Source: Gemmatimonadota bacterium
GTDB lineage: Bacteria; Gemmatimonadota; Gemmatimonadetes; Longimicrobiales; Gaopeijiaceae
NCBI GenBank assembly: GCA_022560615.1
Contig: JADFSR010000015.1
Span: forward strand, 1 to 64,000
Direction: 5' to 3'
DNA length: 64,000 nt
Shown one piece after another: positions 32,803-40,580 of the stretch. The position numbers were made by a program, and so were the translations under genes. Each line of letters opens with the position of its first letter. The first letter of the stretch is position 1. Below the pieces are notes generated by a model. It worked only from the letters and a program-made list of their open reading frames with translations, had not been told where the DNA came from and ran no database searches.

Positions 32803-34425
32803 ATGAAGATGGTATTCAGTGTGTCTCAGATCGGTGGCAAGATGTGCCGCAATGCGGTCGGCGTCCTGGCACTTCTGACCATTGGGAGCCTTTCCGCCGC
32901 GGCGTCCGCACAGACGCTCACGCTCTCGTCAGCCACGATCGAGGATCTCAACGCTGCGTTCGATGCCGGAACACTCACGTCCGAGCGGCTCGTCGAGCTC
33001 TACCTCGCCCGCATCGAGGCGTACAACCAACAAGGGCCTGCGCTCAACGCGATCCTCTGGCTGAACGACGCGGCGCTCGCAACGGCTCGGGCGCTCGATG
33101 CTGAGCGCACGGCGAGTGGTCCGCGCTCGCCGCTGCACGGCATTCCCGTCGTGCTCAAGGACAACATCGACACGTTCGACATGCCGACGACGGCGGGCTC
33201 ATTGCTCCTGGTGGGCTCCATCCCTCCGGACGACGCGTTCATCGTGAAGAAGCTGCGCGACGCAGGAGCGATCATCTTGGCCAAGGTCAACATGAGCGAG
33301 TTTGCTTCGGGTGTGACGATGAGCTCGGTGGGCGGCTTCATCCGCAACCCCCACGATCCCGCACGCTCGCCAGCCGGCTCGTCCGGCGGGACCGGCGCGG
33401 GTATCGCCGCGGCGTTCGCGCAGCTCGGCGTCGGCACCGACACGGGCGGCTCCGTGCGTGGGCCGACCACCGCCAACGGGATCGCGGGGCTCAAGCCCAC
33501 ACACGGCTTGTTAAGCCGTGACGGCATCGTCCCCTTGGCGCTGTCCTTCGACATGGCCGGCCCGATGGCGCGTCACGTCTACGACGTCGCCGTGATGCTC
33601 GGCGCGATGACCGGCGTCGATCCGGCCGACGCCGCGACGCTCAAGAGCGAGGGACGTTTCGAGACCGACTACACGCAGTTCCTGGATGAGGGCGCGCTGC
33701 GCGGCGCACGGATCGGGATCGGCCGCGACTTCCTCGGCTCGGACGCCGAGGTCGACTGGATCATCGAAGCATCCTTGCAGACCATGCGGGACGCCGGGGC
33801 CACTGTCGTCGATGTTCGCTTCCCGCAGTGGCTACTCGACGTGAAGGGCGACTGGTACACGACGATCCGCTGGCGCGAGTTCCGCGCACAGATTCCCGAG
33901 TACCTCGCTACCATAGGCCCGGAGTACCCCAAGACGCTCGCCGAGATGGTCGAACGCTCGCTCGAGATCACATCGACCACCCCAGACGGCGGAACCCCCA
34001 ACCCGACGCGGTGGTCGCTCCTCATGCAGGAGGAGCGAAGCGGAACCCTCGACGACCACGAGTATGTCGCGATGCGGGACCACGGCATGCCGATGGTGCG
34101 GAGCATCGTCGAAGGTCTCATGGATGCCCACGACCTCGACGCGATCGTCTATCCGACGTCACCCACCCGGCCGTCACTGGTGGATGGTGGTGGCAGGGGT
34201 GGGGGCTCATCGGCGACCAACATCGCCAACCTCACGGGCTTCCCTGACCTGATCGTCCCGGCTGGCTTCACGAGCAACCGACTTCCGGTGGGGATCTCGT
34301 TCCTGGGGCGTCCCTTTAGCGAGCCCCGCCTGTTCGGGCTCGGCTACGCCTTCGAGGTGGCCACCAAAGTCCGCCGGGACCCGGTGGCCACTCCGCCACT
34401 GCGTGGGGAGGAGATCCGAAGGTAG
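32803..34425 (+). CDS. Exported amidase-signature hydrolase, copy 2
   Basis: A 540-residue secreted amidase-signature enzyme. ATG 32803 follows GGAGG and a signal peptide ends in AAASAQ. The catalytic triad is Lys119 (VVLKDNIDTFD), Ser193 (SPAGSSGGTGAG) and Ser217 (GVGTDTGGSVRGP). It is a typical-length, closely canonical family member and the more conservative paralogue of the 27.5-kb amidase, sharing the opening AxIEDLNAAFDAGTLTSERLVELYLARIEAYN-type region. A Gly-rich patch (DGGGRGGGSS) precedes the last core strand. Substrate unknown. Confidence 0.92.
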   Translation: MKMVFSVSQIGGKMCRNAVGVLALLTIGSLSAAASAQTLTLSSATIEDLNAAFDAGTLTSERLVELYLARIEAYNQQGPALNAILWLNDAALATARALDAERTASGPRSPLHGIPVVLKDNIDTFDMPTTAGSLLLVGSIPPDDAFIVKKLRDAGAIILAKVNMSEFASGVTMSSVGGFIRNPHDPARSPAGSSGGTGAGIAAAFAQLGVGTDTGGSVRGPTTANGIAGLKPTHGLLSRDGIVPLALSFDMAGPMARHVYDVAVMLGAMTGVDPADAATLKSEGRFETDYTQFLDEGALRGARIGIGRDFLGSDAEVDWIIEASLQTMRDAGATVVDVRFPQWLLDVKGDWYTTIRWREFRAQIPEYLATIGPEYPKTLAEMVERSLEITSTTPDGGTPNPTRWSLLMQEERSGTLDDHEYVAMRDHGMPMVRSIVEGLMDAHDLDAIVYPTSPTRPSLVDGGGRGGGSSATNIANLTGFPDLIVPAGFTSNRLPVGISFLGRPFSEPRLFGLGYAFEVATKVRRDPVATPPLRGEEIRR

Positions 34426-34545
34426 AGGCGTACCCGAGTCCCGCTTGCCGGGATCACGAGCCACCCTCACAATGCTCTGCTGCGACGCGCTCTGATCCCC
34501 GTCGCCACCGGCCACGGCAACCGACCATCCTTTTGGAGTGGGCAT

Positions 34546-37524
34546 ATGTACAAGAGAGTTTCTGCGACCTTCGCGGCACTGATGCTTCTGTGCGCGCCAG
34601 CATCCGCGTTCGCGCAACGCGCGCCGATGATGAGCCAGGTCAGTCCCTCCTTCTTCGAGGGGATGCAATATCGTCAGGTGGGTCCGCTCCAGGGTGGACG
34701 TGTGACCACGGTAACGGGCGTACCCTCCCAGCCTCGGACCTTCTATATGGGCGTCGCTTCGGGTGGTCTGTGGCGGACCACCGACGGGGGTGAGAGCTGG
34801 GAGCCGATCACCGACGGGCAGGTGCCGGTGGGATCGAGCGGCTCGATCGCTGTCGCCGACTCCGACCCCGACGTCATCTACTACGGCACGGGCTCGGATG
34901 GCGTGCGCAGCAACGTCTCCACGGGACGTGGCGTGTACAAGTCGACGGACGGCGGCGAAACGTGGTCGTTCGCCGGTCTCTACGGAGTGGGGCAGATCGG
35001 CGCCGTGAGGATCCACCCCACCGATCCCAACACGGTCTGGGTCGCCGCGAACGGTGACATCTTCAAGCCCACTCCCGAACGCGGGATCTACAAGACGACC
35101 GACGGAGGCCAGACATGGCGCAACACGCTCTTCGTGTCGGACAGCACGGGTGCGATGGACGTGGAGATCCAGCCCGGCAATCCGGACGTGGTCTACGCCT
35201 GGATGAACCGCATCGAGCGTAAGCCGTGGACGATCATCAGCGGCTCACGTGAAGGTGGCTTTTACAAGAGCACCGATGGCGGCGAGAGCTTCGAGCACAT
35301 CATGAACGGCCTGCCCAGCGAGTTGATCGGCAAGGCGAACATGGGCGTGACCGCGGCGAATCCCGATCGCATCTATGCGCTCGTCGAGGCCAAGCCCGGG
35401 GGAGGGTTGTATCGCTCCGACGACGCCGGTCAGAGTTGGATGATGGTGAATGACGACGGCGCCATGATCCAGCGGCCCTTCTACTACACGACGCTCGGCA
35501 CCGACCCCACGGACGCCGACGTCGTCTATACCGGCGCGGAGCGTTTTTGGAAGTCGACGGACGGCGGCCGGTCGATGACCAGGATGTCGACGCCGCACGG
35601 CGACAACCATGACATCTGGGTCAGCCCGAACGACGGGAACACGATGATCCAGGCGAACGATGGCGGCGCCAACGTTTCGTACGACGGCGGCCAGACCTGG
35701 TCCACGCAGGACAACCAGCCGACCTCGGAGATCTACGGAATCCACACCGACGACCGGTTTCCGTATCGGCTCTATGCGGCGCAGCAGGACGACGGCACGC
35801 ACATCATCTCGAGCGTCGCGGGCGGGGGAGAGCGGAACGTCGATTGGTGGTCCGGCCCCGGATGTGAGACCGGGCCGGTCGTGCCGCATCCGACGTACCC
35901 CAACGTCGTCTATGGATCCTGCAAGGGCCAGTTCTTCGTCCAGGACCGGGAAACGGGCCAGACTAAGCCGTATTGGGTGGGCGCACAGTCGCTCTACGGC
36001 AACGCGGGCCGTGACCTGATCCTGCGCTTCCAGCGCGTGTCTCCGATGGAGCTTTCTCCGCACGATCCCAGCGTCATCTACTACGGCTCGCAGCACCTCC
36101 ATCGCTCGCGCGACATGGGCGTCACATGGGAGACGATGTCCCCGGATCTGACCGCCTTCCCCCCGCATGGTCAGGGTGCCAGTGGCGAGCCGATCACGCG
36201 GGACGTCACGGGTGAGGAGTTCTACAGCACGCTCTACGCCATCGAAGAGTCGCCCCATCAGGCGGGCGTCATCTGGACCGGCGCCAACGATGGTCCGTTC
36301 CACATCACCCGGGACGACGGGGAGACGTGGACGGACATCACGCCGCCCGACCTTCCCGAGGGTGGCCGCGTGGCATGGATCGACGCTTCGCCGCACCGGC
36401 CGGGCTCAGCGTACTATGCGGTCTATCGGTACCTGCTCGGCGACTACGCACCCTACATCTACCGGACCGACGACTACGGTCAGAGTTGGACGCTCCTAAC
36501 GACCGGTGACAACGGCATACCTGCGGACTGGCCGACGAGAGTCGTGCGTGAAGATCCGGACCGCGAGGGGCTGCTCTACGCGGGCACGGAGTTCGGCCTC
36601 TTCATCTCGTTCGACAACGGAGGCAACTGGCAGTCGTTCCAACTGAACATGGCCAACGTGCCGATCAACGACATCCAGGTGAAGAACAAGGATCTGTTGA
36701 TCGCGACTCAGGGCCGTGCGATATGGATTCTCGACAATGTCTCGGCACTGCATCAGATCACGCCGGAGACGAGGCTCGCCGAAGTGCATCTGTTCGCGCC
36801 GAGGGACGGATATCGTACTACGACGGCGGCTCAGCTGCTCGGCCCCAACATCGACTACTATCTGCCCACACCGAATTCGGGCACGGTGACGCTCGACATC
36901 CTCAACGAGGCCGGGAGCGTAGTGAACTCGTACAGCAGTGCGCGGCCCGCGAGGGGTGGAGGGAGCGATGGCCGTGGTGGTGGCGGCTTCGGCCGACGAG
37001 GTGGAGACGCGCCGCCACCGTCCGTTACGACCAACGCCGGATTCAACCGCGTCGTGTGGAACGTGAGGGACGCGGAAGGGCTGCCAGTACCACCGGGACA
37101 GTATCAGGCTCGACTTGATGTGGGCGGTGAGTCTCAGACCCAGCGGTTCAACGTCCTCATCGATCCGCGCGTCGAAGCGGGCGGTGTGACGGTCGCCGAC
37201 CTCCGTGAGCAGTACGAGCACAACACGAAGATGAACGCGATGGTGGCCGAGGTGGACGCGCTGATCGAGCGGGTCCAAGCGGCGCAGGAGAGCGACGACG
37301 CCGGTTTGCAGCGTCGCATCGCACCGATTGCGGAGAAGCTCATCACCGCGCCGATCCGCTACAGCAGTCCGGGGCTGCGCGATCACATTACCTACCTCCG
37401 CGGGATGACCGCCCGAGTCGACATGAAGATAGGCCGTGACGCGATCGCTCGGCACGAGGTGCTTCGTAGTGAGCTGGATGAAGTCACTCGCCAGGCTGAT
37501 GCGATTCTCGGGACCGGCAACTGA
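34546..37524 (+). CDS. Sortilin-like (VPS10/BNR) secreted beta-propeller, copy 1
   Basis: A 992-residue exported protein with a signal ending SAFAQR. Repeated Asp-box motifs (TTDGGESWEP, STDGGETW, TTDGGQTW, SDDAGQSW, RTDDYGQSW) define a large ten-bladed-type sortilin/VPS10 propeller through about residue 730. Then come a beta-sandwich (PNSGTVTLDILNEAGSVV ... GFNRVVWNVRDAEGLPVPPGQYQARL) and a C-terminal helical bundle (ADLREQYEHNTKMNAMVAEVDAL ...). A Gly/Arg-rich linker is at 36950-37010. Often annotated as glycosyl hydrolase, but no catalytic residues for that are evident. A binding role is at least as likely. Confidence 0.85.
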   Translation: MYKRVSATFAALMLLCAPASAFAQRAPMMSQVSPSFFEGMQYRQVGPLQGGRVTTVTGVPSQPRTFYMGVASGGLWRTTDGGESWEPITDGQVPVGSSGSIAVADSDPDVIYYGTGSDGVRSNVSTGRGVYKSTDGGETWSFAGLYGVGQIGAVRIHPTDPNTVWVAANGDIFKPTPERGIYKTTDGGQTWRNTLFVSDSTGAMDVEIQPGNPDVVYAWMNRIERKPWTIISGSREGGFYKSTDGGESFEHIMNGLPSELIGKANMGVTAANPDRIYALVEAKPGGGLYRSDDAGQSWMMVNDDGAMIQRPFYYTTLGTDPTDADVVYTGAERFWKSTDGGRSMTRMSTPHGDNHDIWVSPNDGNTMIQANDGGANVSYDGGQTWSTQDNQPTSEIYGIHTDDRFPYRLYAAQQDDGTHIISSVAGGGERNVDWWSGPGCETGPVVPHPTYPNVVYGSCKGQFFVQDRETGQTKPYWVGAQSLYGNAGRDLILRFQRVSPMELSPHDPSVIYYGSQHLHRSRDMGVTWETMSPDLTAFPPHGQGASGEPITRDVTGEEFYSTLYAIEESPHQAGVIWTGANDGPFHITRDDGETWTDITPPDLPEGGRVAWIDASPHRPGSAYYAVYRYLLGDYAPYIYRTDDYGQSWTLLTTGDNGIPADWPTRVVREDPDREGLLYAGTEFGLFISFDNGGNWQSFQLNMANVPINDIQVKNKDLLIATQGRAIWILDNVSALHQITPETRLAEVHLFAPRDGYRTTTAAQLLGPNIDYYLPTPNSGTVTLDILNEAGSVVNSYSSARPARGGGSDGRGGGGFGRRGGDAPPPSVTTNAGFNRVVWNVRDAEGLPVPPGQYQARLDVGGESQTQRFNVLIDPRVEAGGVTVADLREQYEHNTKMNAMVAEVDALIERVQAAQESDDAGLQRRIAPIAEKLITAPIRYSSPGLRDHITYLRGMTARVDMKIGRDAIARHEVLRSELDEVTRQADAILGTGN

Positions 37525-37605
37525 GGAGGCGATCCCTCGCGCGCAACCACGGGCTCAGCGAGCGAACCCTTGGAACGGCGTTGGCCTTCGTCGAGGAACC
37601 GGAAG

Positions 37606-37823
37606 ATGAAATCAAGAGAGCCCGGCACGAGCACTTCGGGCGTTGAACTGTCGAACGGGTCGGAGCACGGGCTCTGGGTGCTCATTGATGGGGTGCAGCA
37701 CTACTGCCGTTTGACGACTTTCCGTGGTTCCGGGAGGCGACGGTCGGGCAGTTGTGCCGGATCGAGCGACCTCGCTCGGGTCACCTGCGCTGGCCCGTGT
37801 TGGATGTCGTAGCGCCCCTCTAG
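37606..37823 (+). pseudogene. DUF2442-family gene, frameshifted
   Basis: ATG 37606 reads MKSREPGTSTSGVELSNGSE, HGLWVLIDGVQHYCR. A one-base deletion near 37710 then moves the frame, and the continuation is FDDFPWFREATVGQLCRIER, then PRSGHLRWPVLDV. Together these match the DUF2442 fold (SEHGxWxLxD, FPWFRxATxxQLxxVExPxxxHLxWPxLDV). The usual ending DLxxxSIxxPExYPL is also missing. DUF2442 proteins often accompany DUF4160 partners in toxin-antitoxin-like pairs; no partner is intact here. Confidence 0.7.
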
Positions 37824-37873
37824 GGCAGCGTTCAGGCGGGTGACGGCTTCGTTCATGCGCTCAAGATGCGGTG
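37797..37873 (-). pseudogene. Ser/Thr-kinase 5'-end remnant E
   Basis: On the minus strand the leader CCGCATCTTGAGCGCATG (37873-37854) is followed by NEAVTRLNAALEGRYDIQHG. Homology then ends and the frame runs antisense through the DUF2442 relic to a stop at 37701. It is the only remnant on the minus strand and has the cleanest leader. Confidence 0.75.
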
Positions 37874-38010
37874 GAGGTCGGCAGAGCGCGAGCAGATCGG
37901 TCTGCACTTTCGGCGTGCCAAATCGCGCTGCAGGCCCCATTATCTCGTCGGTTCTGGCCCGGCATTACTTCCTTCGGTCATTCCTGACAACCCCGGCAGC
38001 TGGAGGTCAT

Positions 38011-40254
38011 ATGCTCCGCTCCAAGTCCTCGGCCCTCTCCTCCCTGATTCTCGCCGCCGTCTTGGCTGCCCCGATGTCCGCGCAACAGGGTGCGCTCACG
38101 TTCATGGACGTGCAGCGCATCAACAGAGGCGGGTCGTGGGCGCCGAGCCCGGACGGCGCGTTGATGCTGTATACGATCTCGACCCCCGATTGGCAGGAGG
38201 ACCAGTCGCAGAGCGATATTCATGTGGTCTCGCTCTCGGAAGGCGTTGCGTCTAGCCGCCAACTGACCTTCACCGACGACAAGAACGAGTCTCAGCCGAC
38301 GTGGGCACCGGACGGCTCGTATTTCGTGTTCGCGTCCAACCGGGACTCCGACGACAGCGAAAATCAGCTGTATCTGATGCGTCATGACGGCGGCGAGGCG
38401 CGCAAGATCACCGACGAGGAGCACGGCGTGTCGGGCTTCAGCTTCAGTCCGGTCGGCTCATGGCTTGTGTACCGGAGCGGTGACCCCGGGCAAGAGCAGC
38501 TTCATCGGCTGCCCGTTTCCGACCTATTCGTTGCGGACGCCGAACAGATCACCGCTGGGCAGGCCGGTGTCGAGCAGTGGGATTGGAGCCCTGATGGGGC
38601 CACGATCTACTTCGTTCGGCCGGACTCGTTCGACGAAGACGACAAGCGCCGCCGCGAAGAAGGATTCACTGTCGACGTGAAGAACGCGGTTACCCCGCTG
38701 TCGAGCCTGTGGTCGGTCGAGGTCGCGAGCATACGCGAAAGCCGGCTGACCCACGACTCAGGCTTCAGCGTAGACGCGTTCGTAGTCTCCGATGATGGTC
38801 GGTGGCTCTCCTTCACGGGCGGCTCGATCGAGCGGTACGATCGCAACATTACCGGCGCGCGCCTCTACGCGGACCAGTACCTCATGGATGTGGCCACGGG
38901 GGCGGTCGAGCGACTGACCGAGAACTACGAGGTCGGGGAGCGCGCGACCCAATTCTCGCCGGACGGGCGCTGGATCGCGTTCTCAGGGCCCGACGACCTG
39001 GAACGGTACTCGATGACCGAGAACCGAATCTATATCCGGGAGGTCGAGTCACGGGGTGGTGCGTTCCGCAAGCTCGGCTCGGCGTTCGACCAGAGTCTGT
39101 CGATCGGATTCTGGTCGGAGGATTCACGGACGATCTACTTCAATGCCGGGGTGAAGGTCACGAGCCAGCTGCATGCGCTCGACATCGAGCGGGATGAAGT
39201 CACACAGGTAACAGAGGAGCGGGCTTCGCTTTCGGTGACCCGCGACGACGATACCGGCGTGATCCTGATCAACTACTCCGATCCGCGTACTCCCCCGACC
39301 GTGTTCACCGTCTCCGACGTGCATGATGTGGACCGTCGATCCCGGTGGATACAACTGGTCGACCTGAATCCTCAGCTCGCCGACGTGGCGCTCGGCGAGG
39401 AGGTCGAGATCAACTGGACCTCGACCGACGGCAAGACGGTCGGCGGGGTTCTCGTCTACCCGGTCGGGTACCAGGAGGGCACACGGTATCCGCTGATCGT
39501 AGCGATCCACGGCGGCCCGGCCTCGGCGGACGTTCTTCGTTTCAGGGGTGGGTACTCCAGCGCCCAGGTCTATGCCGGAGCGGGCTACGCCACGCTGAAG
39601 CCGAACTACCGGGGATCCAGGAACTACGGAAACGCACATCGGACAGACATCGTAGGGGACTACTTCACGCTCGGTTACGACGACATCATGACGGGCGTGG
39701 ATTACCTCATCGCGGAGGGCATCGTCGATGAGGACCAGATGGGCGTCCTGGGGTGGAGCGCGGGCGGGCATTGGTCGAACTGGATCCTTACCCACACCGA
39801 CCGCTTCAAGGCGATCAGCTCGGGGGCAGGCACCATGAACTGGATCAGCATGTACGCCCAGAGCGACGTCCAGCGGAACCGCCAGTTCTACGTGGGAGAC
39901 GGCTTCCTCTACGAGGACTTCGACACCTACTTCGACCAGTCACCACTCAAGTACATCACCAACGCCAAGACGCCGACCATGATTCACGTCGTCGAAGGTG
40001 ATCCGCGAGTGCCGAGCCCGCAGTCGGTCGAGCTTCACATGGCTCTCAAGAAGCTCGACGTGCCTACCGAGCTGTTCATGTATCCCGGCCGCAGCCACGG
40101 CATCCCCGATGCGCGCAACCGGTTGGTGAAGGCGGTGAGCGAGATGGCATGGATGGATCACTACGTGCGCGGGATCGGCGACAAGTTCGAGTGGAAGCAG
40201 GTCCTCGAGACCCTCGAAGCCAAGGATCGCCCGCGGCCGATATCGGACCGCTGA
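38011..40254 (+). CDS. Exported S9-family prolyl-oligopeptidase-like peptidase
   Basis: A 747-residue serine peptidase with a signal ending APMSAQQ. Residues about 40-480 form a propeller with PD40-type blades (TWAPDGSYFVFASNRDS, WDWSPDGATIYFVR, TQFSPDGRWIAFSG). The C-terminal alpha/beta-hydrolase has Ser583 in GWSAGGHWSNW, Asp664 in EGDPRVPSPQS and His696 in RSHGIPD: a full triad in S9C/DPP-like order. It probably trims peptides in the periplasm. The start follows GGAGG; an in-frame ATG-like start at 37840 is within relic DNA. Confidence 0.92.
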   Translation: MLRSKSSALSSLILAAVLAAPMSAQQGALTFMDVQRINRGGSWAPSPDGALMLYTISTPDWQEDQSQSDIHVVSLSEGVASSRQLTFTDDKNESQPTWAPDGSYFVFASNRDSDDSENQLYLMRHDGGEARKITDEEHGVSGFSFSPVGSWLVYRSGDPGQEQLHRLPVSDLFVADAEQITAGQAGVEQWDWSPDGATIYFVRPDSFDEDDKRRREEGFTVDVKNAVTPLSSLWSVEVASIRESRLTHDSGFSVDAFVVSDDGRWLSFTGGSIERYDRNITGARLYADQYLMDVATGAVERLTENYEVGERATQFSPDGRWIAFSGPDDLERYSMTENRIYIREVESRGGAFRKLGSAFDQSLSIGFWSEDSRTIYFNAGVKVTSQLHALDIERDEVTQVTEERASLSVTRDDDTGVILINYSDPRTPPTVFTVSDVHDVDRRSRWIQLVDLNPQLADVALGEEVEINWTSTDGKTVGGVLVYPVGYQEGTRYPLIVAIHGGPASADVLRFRGGYSSAQVYAGAGYATLKPNYRGSRNYGNAHRTDIVGDYFTLGYDDIMTGVDYLIAEGIVDEDQMGVLGWSAGGHWSNWILTHTDRFKAISSGAGTMNWISMYAQSDVQRNRQFYVGDGFLYEDFDTYFDQSPLKYITNAKTPTMIHVVEGDPRVPSPQSVELHMALKKLDVPTELFMYPGRSHGIPDARNRLVKAVSEMAWMDHYVRGIGDKFEWKQVLETLEAKDRPRPISDR

Positions 40255-40580
40255 GCGCGGACGATTGCTCATCTTGTGTCGCCCTCGGTGTCGGTCTCGA
40301 TTGATCGGACATTGTAGAAATCGCCTCCCGGGAGAGACGCACGCCCCGGAGGGGGTGGGCAACGACGCAGTTCTTGGCACAGTTTCGGTCCGGAGGCCCC
40401 GTGCTCTAAGTTGCCGACCTAGCAGCTGCGTAAGCAGGTACCCTGCTGTAGCGGACGACTCCGGGCCCGTCTGACTAACGGAGCCAACGACTGCGGCAAA
40501 ACGTGGCTTTCGGTCGCTTGCGCACGGGTCGTGCACGCGAGCGATAGATGCCTAGCCTACTCCGACGCGGAGACATCACC
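40255..40580. other. 0.33-kb spacer with 19-mer repeat and hairpin
   Basis: No gene is visible. It holds the 19-mer repeat copy (GCAGTTCTTGGCACAGTTT, 40367-40385) and an imperfect hairpin at 40515-40543 (CGCTTGCG pairing CGCGAGCG with a two-base bulge, then CACG/CGTG, loop GGT) just upstream of the lipoprotein start. The hairpin lacks a T-run. Confidence 0.6.
40367..40385 (+). repeat. 19-mer repeat copy (GCAGTTCTTGGCACAGTTT)
   Basis: It differs from the 27298-27316 copy at one base and shares the preceding CGAC with it. It is located between the S9 peptidase and the DMFase-like gene. No tRNA or kinase remnant adjoins this copy. Confidence 0.75.

Larger units (their letters stand above)
37525..38010. 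other. 0.5-kb spacer of gene relics
   Basis: The spacer between the sortilin-like gene and the S9 peptidase is filled by the frameshifted DUF2442 gene, a short upstream tail of another frame (LAFVEEPEDEIKRARHEHFG, stop near 37638) and the antisense kinase remnant. The last 130 bases before ATG 38011 carry GGAGG and presumably the peptidase promoter. Confidence 0.7.

Noticed and set aside
34546-37524. Sortilin-like protein as a confirmed glycosyl hydrolase
   Set aside because: Asp-box repeats are structural and no catalytic acid pair could be identified, so only the propeller assignment is kept.
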